From: Armatimonadaceae bacterium
GTDB lineage: Bacteria; Armatimonadota; Armatimonadia; Armatimonadales; Armatimonadaceae
Reading direction: 5' to 3'
NCBI GenBank assembly: GCA_030447685.1
Contig: JAUJOK010000006.1
Coordinates: forward strand, 31,948 to 95,947
Length of the DNA: 64,000 nt
Below, piece after piece: positions 15,517 to 23,302 of the stretch; the stretch's first letter is position 1; each line of letters starts with the position of its first letter. A model generated the notes under the pieces. It was not told the origin of the DNA. It did no database searches and was given only the letters and a program-made list of their open reading frames with translations. A program made the translations under genes and the position numbers.

Positions 15517-16023
15517 ATGAATCGCACGTCTTTTGTTTCGCGCCGCCGAATGCTCGCGGGCAGCCTCGCCGCCTTTGTTTCCCTTGGCATGTCCAGTTTT
15601 CTTGCCGGTCGCCCGGCGCAGGCCCATGAGGCCAAGTGCCCCTACTGCAAGCTGGATGTCGTGCAGGACACCCCGACGATGGATAACGAGGTGGCGCTGC
15701 GCTATGGCCGCAAGCGCATCGAATACCGCTGCGTCTACTGCGCGCTTGCCGAGGCCAAAAGCGCGTTCAAGGGCGACCTGAGCATCCTCGCGCCCAGCGA
15801 GATCAAGGGAAAGCCCGTGGTGATTACCCGCAAGAACGGCAACTGGTCGGCTCCGAGCGGCACGGTCTTTGTCGGCGAGAAGGCGAACCATCGCCATTGC
15901 CAGACGACCTACCGCGCCTTCACCAGCAAGGCCGCCTTCCAGGCGCATGTTCAGAAGAACAAAGCCCTTCTGAAGAATGCCAAGCCGCTGACGCTGGCTC
16001 AGATCGTCGAGATAGCGAAGTAA
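15517..16023 (+). CDS. Tat-exported NosL-like Cys/His metal-binding protein
   Basis: 168 residues from the ATG at 15517 (CTGGAGGA upstream). The N-terminus has a twin-arginine-like SRRRMLAGSLAAFVSLGMSS. The mature part shows CPYC (about 41-44), then YRCVYCALAEAK, then NHRHCQTTYRAF, a C-X2-C / C-X2-C / H-X-H-C array. A closing segment NAKPLTLAQIVEIAK follows. NosL is a copper-binding lipoprotein accessory to nitrous-oxide reductase with a related CPxCGM core. No nos genes are visible here. The same three-part array recurs at the C-terminus of the next gene, so the two are paralogous domains. The likely role is binding or delivery of a soft metal (copper) outside the cytoplasm, by inference. 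Confidence 0.75.
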   Translation: MNRTSFVSRRRMLAGSLAAFVSLGMSSFLAGRPAQAHEAKCPYCKLDVVQDTPTMDNEVALRYGRKRIEYRCVYCALAEAKSAFKGDLSILAPSEIKGKPVVITRKNGNWSAPSGTVFVGEKANHRHCQTTYRAFTSKAAFQAHVQKNKALLKNAKPLTLAQIVEIAK

Positions 16024-16043
16024 GGAAACAAAGAGGCACACGA

Positions 16044-17687
16044 ATGAACACAACGCCGTTGCAAAAACGGGCGCGGGTGTTGACGGCGGCGGCAGGATTG
16101 GCTTTCGGGTTTTTCCTGCCTGCTGCCTCCGCGCAGCAGCAGGCCCCGAATCCGCACGCCGGACACAAGCCGGAGGCAGGCCGCAAGACCGCTCCCGCCG
16201 CCGTGCGCGCGCTGCCGCCCCTGCCCGATAACCTGCCGGGATGGATGCGTAACAAGCAGGCCAACCATATCTTCTACAAGCGGGGGCCGTACAACCACGA
16301 CATCTACAATATCCGCCCGCTGGCTTATGACCTGAACGCTGTCGCCGTGGGTCATAGCATGGCCTACGAGGATTTAGTCACGGGGAAAGCGGATCGACTG
16401 GAAACGGCGACCTATACGCGCATCAATCAGGTTTTGAAAAACCCGCCGAAGCTGATGCCCGATGAGCGGATGATTTCGCCGACATTCGCCCGCCGCTACG
16501 GGGTGCTGGAACAGGTCTTCGACTGGACCCATATCCTGCACGCGCAGACGGTGGACGTGCTGGCGAGCACGAAGCTGACCCAAAAAGAGAAGGACGCCGA
16601 GATCGAGCGGCTCTGGGCGTTCTACTTTGAAAGCGTCCCCTACGCCATTACGCCGCTGCCGATGAACATGGCCTATCTGGACAGCCAGCCCTACAGCGGG
16701 GCGTTTAGAAAGAAATACCCGAAGGTCAATGGCCTGTTCTGGGGTTACCACTGGCTTCAGGGCGCGATGTACGACATGCTCTACAACAAAACACTGGCGC
16801 AGCAGCGGGCGGCCTACGCGGTCGTCGGCGAGCAGTACCGCAAAACGGAGCTGTACAAAACGACGCGCCCGTTCATGCCGATGTTCGCCGAGGTCAGCCC
16901 GACCTTCTCGGCGAAGTTCCCGCACATCGCCAATGCGTTCGACAACCTGCATATGCTCCACGATATGGTCAACGACATCCTGGCTTCGGATTGGATGACC
17001 GAGCGGCAGAAGGACGAGCAGATACAGCGCGCCCTCTATCTGGTGTCGGCGCACGCGCACCCGGACGAGAAGCCGGGGCAGGGCAAAGCGGCAAGCGGTC
17101 TGCACGACCACCGGCATCTTTCCGGAATGCCGGGCATGGGCATGATGAAAGGCGCGACCACCGAGGTGATGTACATGCCGGAGATGGGCTGGATGCGCAT
17201 GGACGACTGCCATCACTGCTCCATGCCGCTTGTCGGGAGCAAGCCGGGCTTCCGTCCCGCCCAGGTCAGCGCCGACGGCTGGACGATGCGCGTGCGTTGC
17301 GCCCTGTGCGCCCGCGATATGTCGGCGGAAACCAAAGGACAGGCTATCCTGGACCTGCCCACCGAAGACCCGGCGCGCAGCGTCGTCCTGATCTCCGACG
17401 ACCAGGGCAATCTTACGCTGGCGGGAGAGCCGATGCCGGGCCTGGTCTTTCTGGAGGACGAGGGCAGCCACGCGCACTGCGATGCCTGGTCGCAGGCGTT
17501 CACGTCGCGCGCCGCCTTCGACGCTTACGTAAAGGCGAACCCCAAATACGCCGACACCAAGCCGCTGACGCTGGCTGAGTGGTCGGAGCGCGCGGGTAAA
17601 AAACCGGACACCTATGTAAAGCCGCAGGGGCCGGTCGAGAATCCTTACGCGGATAAGACGGCGAAGAAGGGTGCGGTGAAACGATGA
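16044..17687 (+). CDS. Exported two-domain protein: unknown helical domain plus NosL-like domain
   Basis: 547 residues. The signal peptide is AGLAFGFFLPAASAQQQ, followed by a His-containing linker (NPHAGHKPEAGR). Residues about 60-350 form a large, mostly helical domain that I do not recognise, with repeated His/Met/aromatic positions (FDWTHILHAQTVDVL, FWGYHWLQGAMYDMLYN, NLHMLHDMVNDILAS). A His/Met linker follows (GLHDHRHLSGMPGMGMMKG). Residues about 388-530 are NosL-like: DDCHHCSMPL, VRCALCARD, EGSHAHCDAWSQAF, and TKPLTLAEWSERA. The last part parallels the preceding gene residue for residue in spacing. It starts 20 bp after that gene and overlaps the next by ATGA. It is probably a periplasmic metalloprotein; a catalytic role is possible. 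Confidence 0.75.
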   Translation: MNTTPLQKRARVLTAAAGLAFGFFLPAASAQQQAPNPHAGHKPEAGRKTAPAAVRALPPLPDNLPGWMRNKQANHIFYKRGPYNHDIYNIRPLAYDLNAVAVGHSMAYEDLVTGKADRLETATYTRINQVLKNPPKLMPDERMISPTFARRYGVLEQVFDWTHILHAQTVDVLASTKLTQKEKDAEIERLWAFYFESVPYAITPLPMNMAYLDSQPYSGAFRKKYPKVNGLFWGYHWLQGAMYDMLYNKTLAQQRAAYAVVGEQYRKTELYKTTRPFMPMFAEVSPTFSAKFPHIANAFDNLHMLHDMVNDILASDWMTERQKDEQIQRALYLVSAHAHPDEKPGQGKAASGLHDHRHLSGMPGMGMMKGATTEVMYMPEMGWMRMDDCHHCSMPLVGSKPGFRPAQVSADGWTMRVRCALCARDMSAETKGQAILDLPTEDPARSVVLISDDQGNLTLAGEPMPGLVFLEDEGSHAHCDAWSQAFTSRAAFDAYVKANPKYADTKPLTLAEWSERAGKKPDTYVKPQGPVENPYADKTAKKGAVKR

Positions 17688-18568
17688 TAGGGAGAAGAAA
17701 AGCCGCCCACGCATCCTCTTTCTCCCCCTCTCCCGCAGGCGACGCTCGCCCCGCAGCGTGGGAGAGGGGGCCGGGGGGTGACGGCCAGAGGGGCTACCTC
17801 CTAACACTGCTCGCCCTGCTCTTTTTAGCCGTCCCCGCGCGGGCCGTGGATCACAACAACATCGATGCGGGCCGTCCACTCTCGTTCGATGATGCGGAAG
17901 CGGTAGCGTACCGGGAACGCGCGCTGGAGTTCGGCATCGGCCTGCATTTTCCGCGCGGCAGTTCCGCCGGGCTGGGATTGACCGCCGAATACCTGTACGG
18001 CTTCGCCCTGAACTCGCACCTGAGCGTGGATTTCGACCCCTCTATCGGCGGGCGAACAGGCTCCGAGGACCGGCGGCTCGACATCGGCGATGTGGGTATC
18101 GGCGTGCTGCATAACTTCAACCGCGAATACGGCGGCACGCCCGCCCTATCCCTGCGCGGCGATGTATTCCTGCCCACGGGACGCGGCAGCAGCAACACGG
18201 AGTTCCGTTTGCGCGGGATTTTAAGCAAAGCGGCGCGGCAGTACGACCGGCTGCATGTGAACGTGGACTTAGGTATATCTTCCCGCCCGGAAAGCGGGCA
18301 GCGGCGCTTCCGCCCCGGCGTTACCCTGGGCTATACCGTGCCGCTCGGTTATCCCACCCGTTTCGACCGCACCGGACTGGCGGAAATATCGCTGCAAAGC
18401 GCGGAGGAAAGCGGCAAAGGCCCGGCGCTGTCGGTCGGGGCGGGAATGCGCCAGCAAGTGACCGTGCGCTCGGTGATGGATGTGGGCGTGCAGTCGGATG
18501 TGGCCGGATTTCACGGGGCGGAGCGCGAAGCGCTGCGTGTCGTCGCCGGTTACTCGACGGCTTTTTGA
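17684..18568 (+). CDS. Outer-membrane beta-barrel-like protein (MetA-pathway/phenol type)
   Basis: 294 residues. The first 36 are encoded largely by a palindromic repeat (family C copy at 17722-17779). The real signal peptide follows (GYLLTLLALLFLAVPARA). The mature protein is a series of short amphipathic strands: EFGIGLHFPRGSSAGLGLTA, DIGDVGIGVLHNFNREYG, ALSLRGDVFLPTGRG, LHVNVDLGISSRP, and a terminal VVAGYSTAF ending in Phe, as in many outer-membrane proteins. Alternating pattern and length fit the transporter-like barrels of PF13557. The ATG overlaps the upstream stop (ATGA at 17684-17687). It may provide passage or an anchor for the exported metal proteins, by inference. Confidence 0.7.
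   Translation: MIGRRKAAHASSFSPSPAGDARPAAWERGPGGDGQRGYLLTLLALLFLAVPARAVDHNNIDAGRPLSFDDAEAVAYRERALEFGIGLHFPRGSSAGLGLTAEYLYGFALNSHLSVDFDPSIGGRTGSEDRRLDIGDVGIGVLHNFNREYGGTPALSLRGDVFLPTGRGSSNTEFRLRGILSKAARQYDRLHVNVDLGISSRPESGQRRFRPGVTLGYTVPLGYPTRFDRTGLAEISLQSAEESGKGPALSVGAGMRQQVTVRSVMDVGVQSDVAGFHGAEREALRVVAGYSTAF
17722..17779. repeat. Palindromic repeat family C, copy 1 (inside a coding region)
   Basis: CCCCCTCTCCC and GGGAGAGGGGG flank GCAGGCGACGCTCGCCCCGC. The repeat is translated in frame as the N-terminal segment before the signal peptide of the barrel protein. It shares its core with 1645-1704 and 38188-38310. Confidence 0.75.
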
Positions 18569-18580
18569 AAAGGAATGATT

Positions 18581-18985
18581 ATGAAACGAAATAGTATGAC
18601 CAGACTATCCCTGACTCTGGCGGCTGTGGCTGCCACGGTATCGCTCGCAGTGGGCACGCCCTCGGTCAAGGGGCAGAAAAAAGAGACGGAGCGGACTGTC
18701 TTCCTGACGCCGGGCGGGATGTACACGAAAGCCGACATCAAGGCCAACGGCGGAAAGACGGTATCGGAGAAGTACCCGGACTTCATGCCGTCGCACGATG
18801 CCAATCCGAAGCGGGGCGAAATCCTTTGCCCGATCAGCAAAACCAAAGCCAACCCGAAGCTCACCTGGATTGTCGGCGGTAAAACGTACCGGTTCTGCTG
18901 CCCGCCCTGCATCACCGAGTTCGTCGCCAAAGCCAAGAAGAATCCGAAGGCGATAAAACCGCCGCAGGCCTACGTCAAAAAATAG
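18581..18985 (+). CDS. Exported TRASH/YHS-like Cys-rich protein
   Basis: 134 residues. The ATG at 18581 is chosen because AAAGGA lies about seven bases upstream; the ATG at 18575 overlaps that site. The signal peptide is LSLTLAAVAATVSLAVG. The mature part has LCPISKTKANPKLTWIVGG, then KTYRFCCPPCITEFVAKAKK. That is a C-P-x-S ... C-C-P-P-C pattern like YHS/TRASH metal-binding modules, in which a Cys pair after an aromatic-rich strand binds copper or other soft metals. It sits six bases after the barrel gene in the same operon as the two NosL-like proteins, giving a third exported Cys-ligand protein in the cluster. Confidence 0.75.
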   Translation: MKRNSMTRLSLTLAAVAATVSLAVGTPSVKGQKKETERTVFLTPGGMYTKADIKANGGKTVSEKYPDFMPSHDANPKRGEILCPISKTKANPKLTWIVGGKTYRFCCPPCITEFVAKAKKNPKAIKPPQAYVKK

Positions 18986-18997
18986 GACGTCCTGCTT

Positions 18998-19384
18998 ATG
19001 TTCGGTGGATTGGCGAATCTGGTGGCGGCGGCGCACGGCCTAATCGCCGCCTTTATTCTGGTGAGCGCGCTCGCCGCCGTTGTGGGCCGCCTCCACCGTC
19101 ACCGGCGCTGGGAGATAGCTTTCTACCTATTGCTCGCGCCGGTGATTCTCTTTGATTTCCTCCCTGACGGCTGTCCGGTAACGGTCTGGGAGAACCATCT
19201 GCGCGAACTGGACCGGCCCGGCTCCGGCTATCGCGACTCCTTTATCGCGCACTATCTGCCGTTCGTGCCGATGCACTTGTACAACTACTTCATCGTTGCC
19301 CTGGTCGTCGCCGCGATCCTGGCCGCGCCGTTCTGGCGCTGGCAGGATCGGCGGCGCAGCGGCGGCGTCAGGGCGCAGCAGTGA
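18998..19384 (+). CDS. DUF2784-like inner-membrane protein
   Basis: 128 residues with three or four hydrophobic segments (ANLVAAAHGLIAAFILVSAL; IAFYLLLAPVILFDFLPDG; YFIVALVVAAILAAPFW). The segment GCPVTVWENHLRELDRPGSG followed by FIAHYL matches the conserved CPLT.WEN.LR and FI..YL features of DUF2784. It begins 12 bases after the TRASH-like gene and closes the operon. Its last codons overlap the convergent lipoprotein gene by 17 bp. The role in the cluster is unknown. Confidence 0.75.
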   Translation: MFGGLANLVAAAHGLIAAFILVSALAAVVGRLHRHRRWEIAFYLLLAPVILFDFLPDGCPVTVWENHLRELDRPGSGYRDSFIAHYLPFVPMHLYNYFIVALVVAAILAAPFWRWQDRRRSGGVRAQQ

Positions 19385-20357
19385 TGGTGATGGGAAACGG
19401 CGGGCTTGCCACGGAACTATTGTGGGTGACGGTGATGCTGGTCGTTCCCACTGCCTTGCCCCCTACCGTCACCGCGTTGTCGTTGTCTGTCGCGGGCAGT
19501 ATCTCCACGGAAGCCGGGTCCGCCGCCTGCCAGGTCAGGCTGTTCGGCGCGACCGCCACCTGCTGATTTCCCGAAAAAGCGCGGGCGATCAGCGTGATGG
19601 GCAGGCGGTCCCTGGTAAGCGTACTGGCGGTGCCCTGAATCTCCAGGCGGGTAATCGCGGGCGTGGGAGGCGCGGCGGCGGTAAACGTGACCGTCAGCGG
19701 CGGGCTGGTCAGATTGTCCTTGTACTGGACGGTGACATCGGTAGTTCCTGCCGCGCTGCCGCGCAGCGCCGCCGCGTCATTGCTGGAGGGCACCGCTTCA
19801 AAGGCGGCCACGGCGGCATTGGCGATGCGGAAGCGGAGTTCGCCCGGCCCCACCGTCACCGGCTGATCGTTGACGTAAACGCGGGCAATCAGAGTGATGG
19901 TGCTGCCGACCCTCGCGGCGGGCGCCGAAGCGTAGAGTTCGACCCGGTTCGGCCCCGGCGGCGGCACGTTATCCTGCGTGATGGTAACGACGAACGGCTC
20001 GCTCGCAAACACGCCCCGGTGCCGCACCCGAACCGTTGCCGTTCCCACAGCAAGGCCCGTGATGGTTGCGGCAGCCTGGTTCTGGCTTACCGTCAGCCGC
20101 GCCTTCTGCGGGTCCGAAATCTCCCAGGTCAGATCGGCGGGGGCCACGGAAACCGGCGTATTCCCGGCAAAAGCCTGCACGGTCAGGGTAACGGACTGCC
20201 CGATGGCGACGCTGCTCCCCGCCGAACTCTGGATAACGATTCGGGAGATAACGCCGGAGGGTCCGTTGCCGTTCCCACCGCCGCCGCCGCCGCCGCCGCA
20301 TCCGCTGATAAGGCCCATGAGAGCCGCCAAAACTGCCGCCAAAAACAATCGCCTCAT
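19368..20357 (-). CDS. Lipoprotein with three Ig-like (Big_2-type) domains
   Basis: 329 residues from MRRLFLAAVLAALMGLISGC (ATG 20355-20357, AGGA about nine bases upstream). The frame stays open further 5' only because of a local duplication. LISGC is a lipobox and a Gly linker follows. Three repeats of about 95 residues then come, each with a (S)VTLTVQAF-type strand, an LTW or LRFRI strand, and a GTATVRV / GTTDVTVQY / GTTSITVTH closing strand. This is bacterial Ig-like group 2. No catalytic module is present, so a surface adhesive or structural role is likely. The 3' end overlaps the DUF2784 gene on the other strand. Confidence 0.88.
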   Translation of the reverse strand: MRRLFLAAVLAALMGLISGCGGGGGGGGNGNGPSGVISRIVIQSSAGSSVAIGQSVTLTVQAFAGNTPVSVAPADLTWEISDPQKARLTVSQNQAAATITGLAVGTATVRVRHRGVFASEPFVVTITQDNVPPPGPNRVELYASAPAARVGSTITLIARVYVNDQPVTVGPGELRFRIANAAVAAFEAVPSSNDAAALRGSAAGTTDVTVQYKDNLTSPPLTVTFTAAAPPTPAITRLEIQGTASTLTRDRLPITLIARAFSGNQQVAVAPNSLTWQAADPASVEILPATDNDNAVTVGGKAVGTTSITVTHNSSVASPPFPITITAAP

Positions 20358-20538
20358 TTGTCGTGTCCTTACCCGCATCAGTGTTCCAGTTGACGTATGC
20401 GCTGGTCCAGACTCGCGCCATCTCGTTGATGAGAGCTTGTTCTGCGCCTTACTCGCTGCCGCCAAAAACAATCGCCTCATTTGTCGTGTCCTTACCCGCA
20501 TCAGCGTTCCAGTTGACGAATGCGCTGTTCCAGATCGG
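20333..20538. repeat. Near-perfect direct repeat (about 80 bp, offset 123 bp)
   Basis: 20333-20412 and 20456-20536 share GCCGCCAAAAACAATCGCCT and the following 50 bases with a few substitutions. The block includes the start of the lipoprotein gene and the last codons of the 20501 gene. Bases 20413-20455 look like a shortened copy of the 20540-20600 coding sequence. Confidence 0.85.
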
Positions 20539-22228
20539 CAATGTCCTGCGCCATCTGATTTAGCTGCCGTATCTTCTGGTTCAGCTTGTTCTGCGCTTCC
20601 CGATGCGTGGCGGCATCGTTCCTGTAATCGTTCTCGTCACTTTGCAGTTGGGCGACCTTTCGGTTGTAGGCCGCCACGGCGGCGGCATCGCTCCGGTTGA
20701 TACCGGCGGCCTCGTTCTTGGCCTGGCGGAACACGTTATCCAGCTTCGCGCTGCGGTCGTCCAGCACGTCCGCCTGCTTTTGCCAGGCCGCTCTCTCCTC
20801 GTCCACCTGCTGCTTCAAGGCGTCGCGCTGCTGCCTCATCGTATCGCGCTCACTGCGAAGCTGCGCTAACTGCGGGTTGACCGTCGGCGTCGTCACTGGC
20901 GGGCGCGATGGCTGCGGATTGGACGGCGGCGGCGTCACCGGATTGGACGGCGGACGCGACGGCGTAGACACCGGCGGGCGCGGGTTCTGCGGCTGCGGTC
21001 GCGTCGCCGCTGGCGGGCGGGGGTTCTGCGGCTGCGGCACCGGCGGGCGAGCGGGCGGGATCGTCGGCAGCGCGGCAGGCGTCCTGCTGCCTCCTCCGCC
21101 TCCACCGCCACCACTGCCACTGCCGCCCCCACCCATCGGCGGTATTGGCTGAAGCGGCGACGGCGCGCCGCCGCGCGTATTTCCCTGAGCCGTCTGCACC
21201 GCATCCACGGGAATATTGATAGTGCCTGCCGGGAAGGCGCGGCCATCAGGCATCGCGACGACGACTGGAAGCTGGCCGTCGCCCGCTTCTCGGGGGATGC
21301 GAACGCGAATGCGGTCCGGCTTCCAGCCCATCAGCGTGCCCTGCTCCCCGCCGACCAGGACCGTGCCGGGGTCCTGCCCCAGCGCCTTGACCGGATCACG
21401 GATGGTAAACTCCGCGCCGCGCTTGACGGTGCCGCCCGCCAGGGGTCGGGGGTCTTTCACGGCGACGGCGGCCCACCCGACCTGAACCTCGGTTTTACAC
21501 TTATATTTGGGCATGAGCGGCCCCAGAAAAGGCAGAAGGCCGACGCGCTGCACGGAAAGCCTTATCTTCTGCTGATCGTACTGCTTGGGAACCGTGAAGG
21601 TCAGGTACTGGCGATTGTTTACCGAAATGCGGGTCAGCAGGTTGCGCGCCTCGGCATTGAGCACATTTTCCGCGCCGCGCGGCCTGCCCAGCTTCGCCTC
21701 CACCGCATCCTTGTCGTTGATCAAAACCCGCGCGCCCTGCAGGAATTTACCGGCGACGGTCAACTGCCCATCGGCGGCGACCCGGGAGGACAACGGCTCC
21801 GCGATAACACTGCCCCGCCACACGTTCTCGAACATCAGCACGGCCAGGTTAAAGGCGACAACCAACGCGATCAGACCCAGCAGCAGGCCCTTGCCATTCT
21901 GCACCAGCGCGCCGAAAAAGCCGGTCAGCGTTGCGGGAATGGGAGGGCGGCAGTAGATGACCGCCCGCTCGGACGGCGCGGGGCGCACGTCGCCCGATTC
22001 CGACGCTACCACAGACCCCACTCCCGATGCGGGCACCAGTCGCCGGGTTCCGGCGGCGGCACGGAGACACGCACCGTGGCCGGTTCCAGCAGCAGGTCTT
22101 TGCTGCGTCCGGGCCGCAGGTCGCAGTACAGCCAGTCGTTGCCCTCGTTCCCCCACCGTGCCCTCGGCGGCGGGCTGCTGGGCACGGCAGCCCGGCACGA
22201 CCTCGATAACGGGATGCAACAGCTTCAT
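20501..22228 (-). CDS. Pro-rich, coiled-coil single-pass membrane protein, unknown
   Basis: About 575 residues from MKLLHPVIEV (ATG 22226-22228); another in-frame ATG is nine codons upstream. In order: an N-terminal part of about 90 residues, a transmembrane helix near residue 115 (GLLLGLIALVVAFNLAVLMF), a beta-rich region with two internally similar halves (VAADGQLTVAGKFLQGARVL; GGTVKRGAEFTIRDPVKALG), a Gly/Ser then Pro-rich linker (PQPQNPRPP repeats), and a C-terminal coiled coil of about 150 residues ending LEQRIRQLER. Residues about 28-75 read as R/A/G-rich noise. The neighbouring frame there gives NDWLYCDLRPGRSKDLLLEP, so two compensating frameshifts are suspected. The function is unknown. 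Confidence 0.7.
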   Translation of the reverse strand: MKLLHPVIEVVPGCRAQQPAAEGTVGERGQRLAVLRPAARTQQRPAAGTGHGACLRAAAGTRRLVPASGVGSVVASESGDVRPAPSERAVIYCRPPIPATLTGFFGALVQNGKGLLLGLIALVVAFNLAVLMFENVWRGSVIAEPLSSRVAADGQLTVAGKFLQGARVLINDKDAVEAKLGRPRGAENVLNAEARNLLTRISVNNRQYLTFTVPKQYDQQKIRLSVQRVGLLPFLGPLMPKYKCKTEVQVGWAAVAVKDPRPLAGGTVKRGAEFTIRDPVKALGQDPGTVLVGGEQGTLMGWKPDRIRVRIPREAGDGQLPVVVAMPDGRAFPAGTINIPVDAVQTAQGNTRGGAPSPLQPIPPMGGGGSGSGGGGGGGGSRTPAALPTIPPARPPVPQPQNPRPPAATRPQPQNPRPPVSTPSRPPSNPVTPPPSNPQPSRPPVTTPTVNPQLAQLRSERDTMRQQRDALKQQVDEERAAWQKQADVLDDRSAKLDNVFRQAKNEAAGINRSDAAAVAAYNRKVAQLQSDENDYRNDAATHREAQNKLNQKIRQLNQMAQDIADLEQRIRQLER

Positions 22229-22362
22229 AGTAGCGGGAACCTCATGCGGCAGCAAACCTGGCGCTTGCTTGCGTGGAACCTATTTTCGCGATGAATGGGG
22301 AATTATCCTGCGAATGACTGCCTGTCCGCCGTGTGAGATTTTTCGCTGCTGCCGGGATTTGC

Positions 22363-23302
22363 TCAGGCCCGAGCCGTTTCCGTAACCGCCGCCGTTGTGC
22401 CTTCGAGTTTCGGTTTATCGGGGTCGAGCGAGGGGATGGCGGTAAGAAGACGCTTGGTGTACTCCTCGCGCGGGTTATCGAAGACTTCGTCCACGGTGCC
22501 GCGCTCGACGATCTTACCGTTTTCCATCACCACGACGGCATCGGCCAGATATTCCACGACGCCGAGGTTGTGGGTGATGAAAAGATAGGTCAGGCCGCGC
22601 TCGCGCTGCAAGCGGCGCAGCAGGTTGAGTATCTGGCTCTGGATCGAGACATCGAGCGCGCTGGTCGGTTCGTCCAGAACGATAAAGGACGGGTCGACCG
22701 ACAACGCGCGGGCGATGGCGATACGCTGGCGCTGTCCGCCGGAAAACTCGTGCGGATAGCGATCCAGCGCCTCCGGGGGCATACCGACCTGCTTGAGCAG
22801 GGCCAGGCATCGCTCCTCGCGCTCCGCCGCCGACCCGCCCATGCGGTGCACGATCATCCCCTCGGTCAGCGTTTCGCGCACGGTCATGCGGGCGTTCAGG
22901 GAGGCGTAGGGGTCCTGGAAGACGCGTTTCGCGCACGGTCATGCGGGCGTTCAGGGAGGCGTAGGGGTCCTGGAAGACGACCTGCATCTCGCGCCGCAGG
23001 GCGCGGCGCTCCCCCCCGCTGCGCGCCGAAAACGGCTTGCCCTGGTACAGAATCTCGCCGTCCGTGGGTTCAAGCAGGTCGAGCAGCATCAGGCTGACGG
23101 TGGATTTGCCGGAGCCGGATTCGCCGACAAGCGCGACAGTGGTGCCGCGCGGCACATCGAAGGAGACATCATCCACCGCCCTTTTATAAGCGCGCGGCGC
23201 GAACAGTCCTTTGCGCAGCGGAAAGTATTTCTTCAGGCCGCGCACCGAAACCAGCGGCGCTTCACCGTCCTTGGCCCAGGGATTCGCAGGGGTTGCTGTC
23301 AT
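22363..23302 (-). pseudogene. Oligopeptide ABC transporter ATP-binding protein (OppF-type), frameshifted by a 55-bp duplication
   Basis: The 5' part (23302 to about 22924) encodes GLKKYFPLRKG, Walker A GESGSGKST and the Q-loop VVFQDPYASLNARMTVRET. The 3' part in the shifted frame (22887-22363) carries the signature FSGGQRQRIAIARAL, Walker B FIVLDEPTSALD, and the H-loop FITHNLGVVEY. A perfect 55-bp tandem duplication at 22869-22978 changes the frame (55 = 3x18+1). Removing one copy joins the two parts into a normal protein of about 290 residues. The ATG overlaps the oppD-like gene (ATGA). As sequenced, the product would stop well after Walker A but before the signature motif, so the transporter would lack one ATPase. 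Confidence 0.9.
22869..22978. repeat. Perfect 55-bp tandem duplication within the OppF-type gene
   Basis: Two identical units, 22869-22923 and 22924-22978, each GCGTTTCGCGCACGGTCATG... to ...GAAGAC, duplicate the Q-loop codons (QDPYASLNARMTVRET). Confidence 0.97.
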
